A stretch of DNA of 34,070 nt from Deltaproteobacteria bacterium (GCA_029933005.1 JAOZOY010000013.1:18061-52130), one strand, 5' to 3'; positions 8,469 through 17,672 are shown, counted from the first letter of the stretch. The notes: generated from the letters alone by a model not told the origin. Numbers and translations are program-made.

Positions 8469-9185
8469 TCAGTGTATCCGGGCCAGAACCAGGCCGATGT
8501 TGTCGTCCCCACCGGCGGCCAGAGCCTCTCTTTTAAGGACTTCAATCATGATTTCCAGGTCCAGATTGCCGCGAAGAATATATTCAATGGTTTTTCGAGA
8601 GATTAAATCATGAAGACCATCACTGCAGAGCATGAAAAGATCTCTGTGGTAGAGCTGAAATGAGCCGTTGTCCGGTTCAATATCATCTTCACCAAGGGAC
8701 TGGGTGAGAAACCCGAGTCCCGGGTGGACGTCCCGTTCTTCCTCGGTGATTTGTCCCTCTTCAAACAGTTCTCCGGCCAGGTTCTGATCACTGGTGACCT
8801 GCATGAGCCTGTTTTTGCGCAAATGGTACAGACGGCTGTCACCGATATGAGCCCAGAAAACCTTATAGTTCCTCAGTAAAACCACATCAGCAGTGCTGCC
8901 CATACAGCAGAAATTCGGCTGCACCTCTCCTTCCTTGATAATTTCTTCATTGGCCTTCAGTAAAAGATCGGTGACCTGCTGCTTTAAATCACCGCTTTGA
9001 GGTTGGAATTTTTCCATGACCGCCATGACAATGTCGGCGGCCACCTCTCCACCCGGCTGTCCTCCCAGGCCGTCGGCGATGGCAAAGAGCCAGGTGTCTT
9101 CATTGACCTGTCTAGCGAAGACCCGATCCTCGTTCGTCTTTTTTTTCAAACCGATATCGGTCAGTGAAATAAAATCAACCCGCAT
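8469..9185 (-). CDS. PP2C-family protein serine/threonine phosphatase
   Basis: This cytoplasmic Mn/Mg-dependent phosphatase should reverse Ser/Thr phosphorylation. The 238-residue length is typical of bacterial Stp/PrpC proteins. Metal-site motifs are visible: TNEDR (residues 17-21), ADGLGG (37-42), GDSRLY, CSDGLHDL, and GDDNIGLVL near the C-terminus. It starts 12 bp after the stop of the Ser/Thr kinase gene, so the two almost certainly form an operon in which the phosphatase opposes the kinase. No membrane segment is present. Confidence 0.93.
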   Translation of the reverse strand: MRVDFISLTDIGLKKKTNEDRVFARQVNEDTWLFAIADGLGGQPGGEVAADIVMAVMEKFQPQSGDLKQQVTDLLLKANEEIIKEGEVQPNFCCMGSTADVVLLRNYKVFWAHIGDSRLYHLRKNRLMQVTSDQNLAGELFEEGQITEEERDVHPGLGFLTQSLGEDDIEPDNGSFQLYHRDLFMLCSDGLHDLISRKTIEYILRGNLDLEIMIEVLKREALAAGGDDNIGLVLARIH

Positions 9186-9197
9186 GCAAGAACCTTA

Positions 9198-10916
9198 TTA
9201 TTGGTAGAGAAACTGATTAAATTCCGCCAGCTGCAGGCGCAGACCGTGAGCCCGTACCTTGGTGGCAAATTCTTCCAGCAGTTCGGTGACTTCGGCCCGT
9301 TGTTCGTCATCATAAAAGAGATGCAGCGAACTCATATTCTGCGGTGGTGCAGGTTGCACACAGTCAATGCTCTGTTCCTTCAGGCGCATAAGCACCTTCA
9401 GGGCTGTTGTCGCATCCTGATAACGCTCATCTGCATTACGGCGGCAGCAGGTCATGATGAATTCGGCAAGCAGGGGTGGAGTGGTTTTTACAAATTCCTT
9501 GGGATCCGGGATATCCCTGTTAAGGTGCATCTCCCTTAAAGCTGCAAGATCATCGTCCGGATGCGGCTTTCTGCCGGTGAGCAGCTCAAAGGCCGTTATG
9601 CCCAGGCCGTAAAGATCCGTTCGGGCGTCTACCGGATATGAATCAATCTGTTCCGGCGACATGTAGGGCAGGGTTCCTTCCATCTCAATATTTTCAGTAC
9701 CGAATGGGCAGGCCAGACCGAAATCGAGAATCTTTATCTGACCGCTTTTAAGCATGAAAAGGTTATCCGGTTTAATATCCTGGTGGACGATCCCCCTCTC
9801 ATGGGCATAGGAAAGGCCTCTACAGACCTGGATGAGAATATCAACCACCTGGGCCGCCGGCAGCCGCCCTTTCCTTTTTAAAATAAGATCAACAGGAGTG
9901 CCTTCAAGATATTCCATGATAATGAAGAGCATGCCGAAGCGCTCCTCCACATCATAGATATTTACAATGTTCCGGTGCTGCATTTCAGCAATAATTTTTG
10001 CCTCCAGGACAAACCGGTCACGGAAATCCGGCTCTATGGCAATCTGATGTTTAAGCAATTTAATAGCCACATGCCTGCCCAGGGTCCTGTGGTGGCCGAG
10101 ATAGACAATGGCCCAGGCTCCCTTGCCCAGCTGATGATCGATGGTATATTTGCCGATGGCAAGATCAGATGTCCTTCCTTCGGCTTCCAGCCGTTCGCAA
10201 ACCAGACCGGTGAGAAATTTTTGCAATTCAAAATGCTCTTCCACCAACAGGGTAAAACAGTCTCTGGCCAGCCTCCAGAGTTTTACTTCAGTAGCGGCCA
10301 CGACAGTGGCGGGTCGGGACTCATCAGTAAGAAGAGCCATGACGCCTACCATATCACCTCTTCTCCTGGTGGACTGCTCATACTCGTGGCCCTCCTTGTC
10401 CACGATGATATAACAGCCGCCCTGTTCTATAAAATAGATAGCTTCTCCCCGGACACCATGGTCAACAATTGTTTCTCCTTCATGAAAGGTAACCGGCGCC
10501 AACCGGTTCAACACTGCCCAGAAGGTGTTGTGGGACAAGCGGGTAAAAAAATCCAACTGGACAAAAAAATTCATCTTTTCCATAATTTCCTGGATACGGA
10601 GGTTATCCAGGATCATTTCCGCTTCATGACTGTCTGATTGCAGGGTGACATTCAGGAGGAAGTTACCGGGGTTTTCCGCCTGTCTGGATGAGAGAATGAT
10701 GCCCTGATGCAGCTGCCAGAATTTTTCGGCAAAATTATAGCGGTAGATGGTGATCGGAGTCGGAAACTGAGAAAGGGCATGGTCTGTTTTCAGGATCATG
10801 CTTGTTGAGGTCAGGCTGACAACACCGACAAAGCGGCTCACCGTTTTATCGGATGCATCGCTTTGAAGGATGATGACCGCCAGGCCTGAAGCCTTGTCTT
10901 CGACTAGTTTTCGCAT
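9198..10916 (-). CDS. Ser/Thr protein kinase with cyclic-nucleotide-binding domain
   Basis: The 572 residues hold three parts. The N-terminal ~110 residues are beta-rich and not recognised. A cyclic-nucleotide-binding fold spans about 118-240 (FHEGETIVDHG, then GDMVGVMALLTDESRPATVVA). A Hanks-type kinase domain spans about 255-515, with P-loop GKGAWAIVYLG (264-274), K286, E305, DFG (398-400) and MSPEQ (419-423). The catalytic loop reads HQDIKPDN, so the usual HRD arginine is glutamine (residues 378-380), making it a non-RD kinase. Catalytic D380 and N385 are kept. It has no membrane segment. The paired PP2C gene follows 12 bp downstream. Inference: a cNMP-gated or ligand-gated phosphorylation switch. 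The substrate is not evident. Confidence 0.92.
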   Translation of the reverse strand: MRKLVEDKASGLAVIILQSDASDKTVSRFVGVVSLTSTSMILKTDHALSQFPTPITIYRYNFAEKFWQLHQGIILSSRQAENPGNFLLNVTLQSDSHEAEMILDNLRIQEIMEKMNFFVQLDFFTRLSHNTFWAVLNRLAPVTFHEGETIVDHGVRGEAIYFIEQGGCYIIVDKEGHEYEQSTRRRGDMVGVMALLTDESRPATVVAATEVKLWRLARDCFTLLVEEHFELQKFLTGLVCERLEAEGRTSDLAIGKYTIDHQLGKGAWAIVYLGHHRTLGRHVAIKLLKHQIAIEPDFRDRFVLEAKIIAEMQHRNIVNIYDVEERFGMLFIIMEYLEGTPVDLILKRKGRLPAAQVVDILIQVCRGLSYAHERGIVHQDIKPDNLFMLKSGQIKILDFGLACPFGTENIEMEGTLPYMSPEQIDSYPVDARTDLYGLGITAFELLTGRKPHPDDDLAALREMHLNRDIPDPKEFVKTTPPLLAEFIMTCCRRNADERYQDATTALKVLMRLKEQSIDCVQPAPPQNMSSLHLFYDDEQRAEVTELLEEFATKVRAHGLRLQLAEFNQFLYQ

Positions 10917-11027
10917 TATTTTTTTCCTTTTTACGTCTCGTTGTGCGGAAAAAGCGAGGTGTAACGATAAGTTAACAAATGGAAATTATAGAGGAAATAA
11001 AGAAAATTTCATTACGAAAATGTCAGT

Positions 11028-12572
11028 CTAACTTTTTTTCTTGATTTTCGGAATGAAAATATGAAAGGCGATATTGAGGCCGAAGGCGATCAGTTCCGGG
11101 TCTTTCGGCGGGGAGTTCACCGTCATGCGGCCGCCATGCGCTTTGATCATCCCCAGTAAAGCATACATCCCGAGTCTGCTTCCGTCCTTTTCAGAGTCCG
11201 GCAGGGGATCAAACATCATCTCCATGAGTTCCGGTGGAACTTGCGGCCCGTTATCGCCGATAATGATTTCAATTTCCTCCGTATCACTTTTGTAACGGGT
11301 CCAGATCCCAAGATATCCTCCTCGGCCCATGGATTGTCTTGATTTGTTGATCAGGTTAAAAAATATTTTACTTACTCTTTTCTTGTTTGCCGAAATCAGG
11401 GGCAGATCCGACGACAGATGGCGTTTCGCAAGAATTCTATCCAGGCTCAGAATCGGTTCCATTACAGCCATGACCTCTTCAAGGCAGCTGTTCACGTCCA
11501 CCGGTTTCATTTCAAGGGAGTGAAGGGCGGTATCACGAAGTTCTTCCTCAACTTGAAGGCAATGATTGACCTGTTTTTTTATGGCTTTCAGCATTTCTAC
11601 ATCTTCCCGGTTTTGCAGATCCTTTTCAAGAAGCTGCGTGTAACCGGCTATCATCTCCAGGGGACTGTCAAGTTCATCCGCAATTTGAGCCGCGAATTCA
11701 CTCAATGAAATCCTGGCTTCACTGGGAGGCGGTTCATTGGCAACCGCTGACGAGGTTGCTGTGAGATCTATGCCGATCCCGTTAAATCCCCTGACTGTTC
11801 CCTGATCGTTTTTGACCGACGCGGCAGTGATCAGCAGTCTATGACGTGTTTCGTCACCAGTCCTGAACTCCGCCCTGAAATTTTTGAGAAAACCACGGGT
11901 AAAAAGATCATTTTGAAAGGTGTGCCACTGATTTTTTTCCGAAAAAAAGGTCGCCAGGGATTTGTCAATAATATCTTCTTTCCTCTCGTTCAGAAAATCG
12001 ATAAAACTCGGATTTGCATCATTTATCTTTCCCTCTTTGTCGCAGAAAAAAATAAAATCTTTTGACTGCATAAAGAGGTTCCTGTATTTTTGTTCTTCTT
12101 CCCTGATGCTGCTGATTTGCGCGTCGACCTTCTGTTCCAGGTTCAGGTTGAGCTGGCGTATGGCCATGTGAGCCTCTTTCATACGGATATTCGTATTGGC
12201 CAGATCCTTGGCCTCTTTGCGAAATAGATCTATTATTTCATGCATGTAGGCATAATAAAAGGTGAGGATGCCGACGATGATGAATGTGATGGTATTGAGA
12301 CCGCCGGAGTAGGGCGCGATTTTTTTCCAGATATCTTGATGATCGAGAAAGACAAAAATGTATTTGAGGATATGGCCAATGGACCGGGATAATGCGAAAA
12401 TTGTTAAAGCCATGCAGAGCCAGAAGAGATAGCTCCAACGCATTTTCTTTGGTTGCAGTTTTTTGAGGCCATAGGTGTAACAGGTAGACGCCAGGGAAAA
12501 AATGATCATCAGGCTTGAACCCAAAAAATCCACAAGATAAACTGAAAATAAAGGAATTCCGTTTTCCATCAT
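11028..12572 (-). CDS. PAS-containing histidine-kinase-like protein lacking the phospho-acceptor His
   Basis: The 514 residues comprise three or four N-terminal membrane helices (about 12-110), a coiled coil (about 118-165), a PAS domain (about 160-270), a DHp-like helix pair and an ATPase-like domain (about 395-510). The expected A-H-E-[IL] of the H-box reads IADELDSP, with D299 where histidine should be (GAT for CAT). The ATPase boxes are also weak: the N-box is FFNLINKSRQSM, G1 reads DNGPQ and G2 reads GSRLGM. It is probably a pseudokinase or scaffold unless it phosphorylates by another route. The gene overlaps the upstream membrane-protein gene by 4 bp, so they are translationally coupled. 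Confidence 0.85.
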   Translation of the reverse strand: MMENGIPLFSVYLVDFLGSSLMIIFSLASTCYTYGLKKLQPKKMRWSYLFWLCMALTIFALSRSIGHILKYIFVFLDHQDIWKKIAPYSGGLNTITFIIVGILTFYYAYMHEIIDLFRKEAKDLANTNIRMKEAHMAIRQLNLNLEQKVDAQISSIREEEQKYRNLFMQSKDFIFFCDKEGKINDANPSFIDFLNERKEDIIDKSLATFFSEKNQWHTFQNDLFTRGFLKNFRAEFRTGDETRHRLLITAASVKNDQGTVRGFNGIGIDLTATSSAVANEPPPSEARISLSEFAAQIADELDSPLEMIAGYTQLLEKDLQNREDVEMLKAIKKQVNHCLQVEEELRDTALHSLEMKPVDVNSCLEEVMAVMEPILSLDRILAKRHLSSDLPLISANKKRVSKIFFNLINKSRQSMGRGGYLGIWTRYKSDTEEIEIIIGDNGPQVPPELMEMMFDPLPDSEKDGSRLGMYALLGMIKAHGGRMTVNSPPKDPELIAFGLNIAFHIFIPKIKKKS

Positions 12573-13132
12573 TCTTCTCTCCCCTGGTTTCTCAGCCCTT
12601 TTTTAGTTTCCCGATACAAAGCCCGCGTACCAAAGAAAAGAAATAAGATGGCCGGCACGCACCAGATATGATCGTGTTTCGTGATGAAATAGATCCATCT
12701 CTCCAGGTCAAACGGCGTGGCCAAACGGCGGCTCCAGAAGTCGGTTCCGGCAATAATGGCATCCTTAGGCAAGTGAACGTCAAGGGTATGGACAATCAGG
12801 GCATTGATATTCCACAGGAGAAAGAAGAAAAGCGAGAGGCTGATATGGCGCCAGGCAGTGCTGTGGCCCAGGGGGAATTTCTTTAAATAGATAAAAAGAA
12901 ACAGCATGGCTCCTGCAAAAAACACATGGGCCATCTGATGGACATAAAGGCCTTCCGGAGCGCTGTGAACCTGTACCCCGTATGCCGGTGCAGGAGGGAA
13001 TGTAGAAAAAAGCAACAGGGCGAAAACAGGGTAAAACAGGTGGACTGTCCAGCTTTTCTTTTTGCCCCGACCTGGAGAGGGGAAAAGAGGAGAATGACTG
13101 TTCCCGACTAAAATCGATTCGATTGGTTTCAT
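12569..13132 (-). CDS. Small membrane protein of unknown function, coupled to the kinase-like gene
   Basis: I do not recognise a named family. The 187 residues show a basic N-terminus, a signal-like hydrophobic stretch ending near APAYG (about residues 31-52), and three further membrane helices. Histidines lie near the membrane faces (VHSAPEGLYVHQMAH, VHTLDVHLP, KHDHIW), which could bind metal or haem. Its stop overlaps the start of the kinase-like gene by 4 bp, suggesting it is the sensory or structural partner of that protein. The first ~25 residues are low-complexity, so the true start may be further in. Confidence 0.6.
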   Translation of the reverse strand: MKPIESILVGNSHSPLFPSPGRGKKKSWTVHLFYPVFALLLFSTFPPAPAYGVQVHSAPEGLYVHQMAHVFFAGAMLFLFIYLKKFPLGHSTAWRHISLSLFFFLLWNINALIVHTLDVHLPKDAIIAGTDFWSRRLATPFDLERWIYFITKHDHIWCVPAILFLFFGTRALYRETKKGLRNQGREE

Positions 13133-13159
13133 AATAATCTCTTAAGGGCTCACATCTTA

Positions 13160-14182
13160 TCAGGAGAGGTTCTTAAATGCCGCAAGGTCTCTTAAGCATT
13201 TCAGTGCGTCGGATTCTCCCAGAACCAGGAGCGTGTCGCCTTTGTCGATTTCCTCCATGTATCTGGGATTGAAAATTTCTTCTCCGTTTTTTTTTCTGAT
13301 TGAAAGCAGGATAATGTTGCATCGTTCACTCAGATTCGCCTCAATCAAAGTCTGGCCGGCCAGGGGAGAGATCGGCTCAACCTTGATTTCTTCCAGCTCG
13401 AGCAGACGGTCTATATTCCCCGTTCTTACGGATTCCGACAGAAAATCAATGACCGTGGGCTTTGCCAGGATTAGTGCCATTCGTCGCGCGCCGATTTCAT
13501 AGGGGCTCACCACATGATCGGCTCCAGCCCTTTTTAATCTTCTTTTCGCGTCGGCATGATCGGCGCGGGCGACAATCATGATATCGGGATTCAATTCTTT
13601 GGCCGTCAAGGTGATATAGACATTGTCGGCATCCGTGGGCAGGGCGGTGATAAGCGCCCTGGCCCTTTCAACTCCCGCTCTTTTCAGGGCTTGACTGTGA
13701 CTGGCGTCTTTCAGAATGAAAGGATGTCCTGTTTCTTCAAGTTCCAACTCCCGGCTTTGGTCTTTTTCCAGAATAACCAGGGAAAAAGCATTGCCAAGGA
13801 TCTTGGTGATGATCGTTCCAATTCGTCCGAAACCGGCAAGAATGTAATGTCCTCGAAAATCAGCAATTTGTTTTTCCATTTTCCTTTTATCCAGAAAAGA
13901 TTCGATTCGGCCGCTGACAATGACTTCGCTTAAAACAGTAAACATATAGAGGATGAAGCCAACCCCTATAACGAGGAGAAAAATAGTAAATATTCTTCCC
14001 TGGGGACTGAGTGAATGGGTTTCGCTGAATCCCACTGTTGTCAGGGTAATGATTGACATATAAAGCGAGTCGAGAATGTTCCAGCCCTCTATCAGCCAAT
14101 AACCGATCGTACCGACGAGAAGAATCAGGCTGGTCAGAACAATGCCGCGGACTACTTGATTTGAGTAGCTGAAAAATTTCAT
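13160..14182 (-). CDS. Two-helix potassium channel with TrkA-N and TrkA-C (RCK) domains
   Basis: The 340-residue subunit has a pore loop between two membrane helices (about 12-30 and 64-85) with the filter-like TTVGFSE at 48-54. A Rossmann RCK domain follows, with GFGRIG at 117-122 and an acidic end to the second strand (VILEKD), then a TrkA-C domain (about 265-335). This is the architecture of MthK/Kch-type ligand-gated K+ channels. The filter has F-S where TVGYG is usual, so selectivity may be relaxed. I chose the ATG at 14182. The frame runs open to 14458, but that extension overlaps the ClC gene, has no family similarity and lacks a ribosome binding site. Confidence 0.88.
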   Translation of the reverse strand: MKFFSYSNQVVRGIVLTSLILLVGTIGYWLIEGWNILDSLYMSIITLTTVGFSETHSLSPQGRIFTIFLLVIGVGFILYMFTVLSEVIVSGRIESFLDKRKMEKQIADFRGHYILAGFGRIGTIITKILGNAFSLVILEKDQSRELELEETGHPFILKDASHSQALKRAGVERARALITALPTDADNVYITLTAKELNPDIMIVARADHADAKRRLKRAGADHVVSPYEIGARRMALILAKPTVIDFLSESVRTGNIDRLLELEEIKVEPISPLAGQTLIEANLSERCNIILLSIRKKNGEEIFNPRYMEEIDKGDTLLVLGESDALKCLRDLAAFKNLS

Positions 14183-14261
14183 TTTATTGTATAACTTTGG
14201 TTGAAGGCTGGGGGGTGTAAGGTGGAAGAAGAAAGGGGAAAAGAGCCGACCAGTTACCCGA

Positions 14262-16364
14262 TCATCTGTCCCCTGTCCCTTCAAACAGCTGCCGTATCTC
14301 CTCCATGTGACTGGTTCGACAAAAAATAGAGACTGAATCCCCGGTCTGAAAAATCGTTTCGCTGTCCGGGATAACTTCACTGTCGCTACGTTTGATGAGG
14401 ACAATGGAAGTGCTCTGGTGCAACGGCAGATCAGCCAGTCGTCGACCTGTACAGCCACCGGCCTCTCTGACGGTCAGTTCAAGAAAGCCGACATCCTTGC
14501 CGCGGCGCAGAGTTGTCTGATCCAGTATGAGCTGCTTCTGCTGCTTGCGCATGATTCCGACCTGATAGGCTTTCAGGATGTCGCTGCGGCTGATCAGTCC
14601 GACCAGTATATCAGGATCCTCTCGGGAAATAACAGGCAGTCGGGCCAGGTCACGGGGAGCCATCTTGCGGATGGCGGACCAGGTTGCTTCATCGGGAAAA
14701 ACCGTAATCGGCTGGGGTGTGGCCATATCCAGCACCTTGATATCTTTAAGGGGAATATCCTTTCCTTCCCCGTTTTGGTCTCTGTTTTGTAAGTTTTTCT
14801 CCAGATCCTGTAGCGACACCACTCCATACAGTTTGTTGTCCCGGTCAAGAACCGGAAATCCCTGCAGGCGTGTTTCCTGGAACAAGGCAAATAATTCAGC
14901 CAGAGTCTGATCATTGTTGACGGTGATGGGATCCTGGTTCATGACCTCTTCCACCCGCACTCCCTGCATGATATCGAGATCTTTGCCCTGTTCAAAGTGG
15001 ATTCCCCGTTTTGTCAGTTTAATTGTATAGATGGAGTCCGGATACAGCCAGTGGGCCACACAAGAGGCGGTCATGCCCGCTGCCATCAACGGCAGAATAA
15101 GCATATAGTCATTGCTCATCTCGAAAACAATAAGCATGGCGGTCAGCGGCGCCCTGGCGGCGGCGGCAAAGACCGAGGCCATGCCGACCAGGGCATAGGC
15201 CCCGATCTCAATGGGAAAGTCAGGCGCCAGCCATTTGACGACATAGCCGAAGCAGCCGCCCAACATGGCGCCGGTAAAGAGGGCGGGAGCAAAAATACCG
15301 CCTGAATTACCGGAGCCAAGAGTAAAGGAGGTTGCCAGAGGTTTGAGAAAAATCAACATGAACAGCAGGCCGAAAGAGGCGTGGCCCTGAAGCACCTCGG
15401 CAATAAAGTCAAAGCCCGAGCCATAGATATGGGGGACGTTGTCGAGAAGCGGCAGGCCCAGCCTGGAGTCACCGGGAAAAATTGACATCACGCTGGAAAC
15501 ATGGGGATAAAAGAAAGCAAGAATACCAAGAAGCAGAGCGCCGATGGCCGGTTTCACCATCTGAGGGGTGTTGAGGTTGTCAAAAAAATTTTCAAAAGAA
15601 TTCAGCAGGTGAATAAAGAAAAGAGCCACCAGGGCCGAAAACAAGCCGAGAACAGCATAGAGCAGAATGTCCAGCGGTGAATTCATTCCATAGGCGGGAA
15701 CGGAAAAGGCGGGACTAGTTCCCAGAAAAAACTGGCTGACAATTGAGGAGGAAACTGCGGCAATAACAACATTGCCGAAAACCGCGACCTGCAGATCACA
15801 GAGCAGGACTTCAACGGCAAATATAATGCCGGCAATCGGGGCGTTAAAGGTCGCGGCAATTCCGGCGGCGGCGCCACAGACAACGAGGTTTTTGATTCGT
15901 TCGTCGGAAAAGCCGAGCCACTGTCCCAGGGCTGAGCCTAATGTTGAACCAACCTGAACAATCGGACCTTCGCGGCCCGCCGATCCGCCGGTGCCGATGC
16001 AAAGGGCCGAGGCGAAAATTTTAGCCACGGCCACCCGCGGCCTTATCCTGCCGCCTTGCTGTATAAGGGCCTGCATGACTTCCGGCACTCCATGGCCTTT
16101 AGCCTCACTGGCAAAAAAAGCAATAATCGGTCCTCCCAGCAGGGCGCCGCAAACCGGAATAACAATAAGCCAGAGCCTGCCCAGGCCGGGGAGCATATTG
16201 GCGAAATCGCTAAAGGCAAAATGATGAATAAGGGAAATAAGACGGATGAAAAGGACTGCAGCCAGGCCGGTGGTCGCACCTACACCAACCGAAAGGAACA
16301 TCAGCATCATTCCTTCACGTGGAGCCGCTTGATCAAGTAGTTTGGGGAAAAAATGTCTTTTCAT
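14262..16364 (-). CDS. clcA: ClC-family chloride channel/transporter with CBS pair and TrkA-C domain
   Basis: The 700-residue protein carries the ClC membrane core (about 20-440) with selectivity-filter motifs KGHGVPE (89-95), GREGP (130-134, gating glutamate E132) and GGIFAP. Two CBS domains follow (about 470-525 and 540-600), and a C-terminal TrkA-C domain (about 625-695). The position equal to the internal proton glutamate of E. coli ClC reads valine (FAVEV, residues 182-186), as in vertebrate channel-type ClCs, so passive Cl- conduction is possible. The serine of GSGIP is histidine here. The K+ channel with its own RCK domain lies 79 bp downstream, suggesting joint control of K+ and Cl- flux. 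Confidence 0.92.
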   Translation of the reverse strand: MKRHFFPKLLDQAAPREGMMLMFLSVGVGATTGLAAVLFIRLISLIHHFAFSDFANMLPGLGRLWLIVIPVCGALLGGPIIAFFASEAKGHGVPEVMQALIQQGGRIRPRVAVAKIFASALCIGTGGSAGREGPIVQVGSTLGSALGQWLGFSDERIKNLVVCGAAAGIAATFNAPIAGIIFAVEVLLCDLQVAVFGNVVIAAVSSSIVSQFFLGTSPAFSVPAYGMNSPLDILLYAVLGLFSALVALFFIHLLNSFENFFDNLNTPQMVKPAIGALLLGILAFFYPHVSSVMSIFPGDSRLGLPLLDNVPHIYGSGFDFIAEVLQGHASFGLLFMLIFLKPLATSFTLGSGNSGGIFAPALFTGAMLGGCFGYVVKWLAPDFPIEIGAYALVGMASVFAAAARAPLTAMLIVFEMSNDYMLILPLMAAGMTASCVAHWLYPDSIYTIKLTKRGIHFEQGKDLDIMQGVRVEEVMNQDPITVNNDQTLAELFALFQETRLQGFPVLDRDNKLYGVVSLQDLEKNLQNRDQNGEGKDIPLKDIKVLDMATPQPITVFPDEATWSAIRKMAPRDLARLPVISREDPDILVGLISRSDILKAYQVGIMRKQQKQLILDQTTLRRGKDVGFLELTVREAGGCTGRRLADLPLHQSTSIVLIKRSDSEVIPDSETIFQTGDSVSIFCRTSHMEEIRQLFEGTGDR

Positions 16365-16587
16365 GTCTGATAAATGATTAGCCAGCTGCGCTGAAGGCTG
16401 ATAAGGCTAGGGAAAAGGAGGGAATCAGTAGTAATTATTCAGAAAACAATTCTACTTTCCACCTATTCCACGTAAAAAGAAAATGCAGTTTTTATGAATC
16501 TAACAATCGGAAAGGATCTTGGCGACAAAAAAATGTCATAACGAGGCGGGCTGTTGGAAAGAGGGGGAATACGTGATTGGTTTATAT

Positions 16588-16665
16588 GAAAGTCTCTCGC
16601 AGAGGCACAGAGTTGACAGAGTTTTTTTCTCTGCGTCTCTGTGCTTCTGTGAGAGACTAACTTTC
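16588..16665. repeat. Inverted repeat between clcA and the FliL-like gene
   Basis: Arms at 16588-16612 and 16637-16665 are imperfect reverse complements rich in CTCTG/CAGAG, with a 3-base bulge. It lies 57 bp after the stop codon of the FliL-like gene and could end that transcript, although no T-run follows. The rest of 16365-16721 shows no gene. Confidence 0.65.
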
Positions 16666-16721
16666 ATTCTCGATGTCTTTTTAATTTGCTAATCGGTTGA
16701 GTCGTTTCGCCGGGATGGCCG

Positions 16722-17672
16722 TTACTTTGATTTAGCTCCCACATTCGGGTTATAGATTTGGTAGCGGTGAAAGATAATGGTGTCAACCGGGGTATCGGGC
16801 CATTCTTTTTTGATCCAGAATCTGAGTTTACGGATCATTTCTCCACGGGCGAGAGAAAAATGCTGTAGTTCATAGGCCGGCCGGTTGATGTAAAACTGGT
16901 AAATCATGTTCCTGACAAAGGTTTTTTTATCTTCCGGAAGCTCTTCGTTTTCCTTGAGCAGAGCGATTAAGGTGAGATCAAAAGAGATAAAGATAGTCTC
17001 CTGGTCCTCCTGCCGGGTTGCCTGAAAGAAAAAGGAGGGAAAGGACCATTTTTTACGAATGAGCCTGGATGAAACCGGAGGTTCGGGCGGGGCGACCGAC
17101 GTTGATTCCCCGGCATCTTGGACATCCTCAATGATTGTGGCTGGTTCCTGAGGTAACGTCGGTGTTCTTTTGCTGTTGCCAACCGTGTCGGAAGATTGAA
17201 TTTGCACTTGGTTTTCATTCGTCTCGTCGCCGGAATTAAGGAAAAGAGCGCCTGAGACAATCAGGACGATGAGAACGGGAAGGGAGACGGCAAGAATTTT
17301 CCGGGACGGTTTTAAAAGAGAAAAACGATGCCGGGCTGTCTGCAGCTTTTCCTGAATGACCACGGAAAACGGGATAGTTCTGGATGACACCGTCGCCGGT
17401 ATGACAAGGGTTTCCGCATCTTTGTCAGTCTCATCCGGTTTTTCAATGCCGTCTTCTTTTTTTTGGGCTGCTTTCTCTTCTAGTAATGAAGCTGCATCAA
17501 ATAAATCTTTCGATTCATTGTCGGTCAGGAAAAAATCATCGGAATCATCTTCCCCGGAAAACATGAAGTCTTCCGCTTCAAACGCTGATTCCCAATCGTC
17601 GTCCAGATCATCATCAAGCTCCGGCGGCAGTTCAAAGTCTAATAATTTTTCGGAATCAGATTCTGCAGCCAT
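16722..17672 (-). CDS. FliL-like single-pass membrane protein with acidic N-terminus
   Basis: No exact family is recognised. The 316 residues have a strongly acidic cytoplasmic part (1-90, many D/E), a basic linker, one membrane helix (about 125-146), a proline-rich linker and a C-terminal domain (about 205-316). That domain has a strand with ISFDLTL, a helix region near EDKKTFVRNMIYQFYINRPA, then ARGEMIRKLR, and ends with PVDTIIFHRYQI. This order resembles the periplasmic domain of FliL, whose end in this genome reads NIYFTEFVVQ. It lies at the end of the flagellar/chemotaxis block, 217 bp after cheY. Inference: a stator-associated or motor-associated FliL paralogue. Confidence 0.6.
   Translation of the reverse strand: MAAESDSEKLLDFELPPELDDDLDDDWESAFEAEDFMFSGEDDSDDFFLTDNESKDLFDAASLLEEKAAQKKEDGIEKPDETDKDAETLVIPATVSSRTIPFSVVIQEKLQTARHRFSLLKPSRKILAVSLPVLIVLIVSGALFLNSGDETNENQVQIQSSDTVGNSKRTPTLPQEPATIIEDVQDAGESTSVAPPEPPVSSRLIRKKWSFPSFFFQATRQEDQETIFISFDLTLIALLKENEELPEDKKTFVRNMIYQFYINRPAYELQHFSLARGEMIRKLRFWIKKEWPDTPVDTIIFHRYQIYNPNVGAKSK

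Noticed and set aside
12238-12438. Minus-strand frame inside the histidine-kinase-like gene as a separate small gene
   Set aside because: It is an out-of-frame shadow of the membrane region, with no supporting start signals.
14183-14458. N-terminal extension of the K+ channel frame to an upstream start
   Set aside because: It overlaps the end of the ClC gene, is not membrane or channel-like, and the ATG at 14182 starts right before the first membrane helix.
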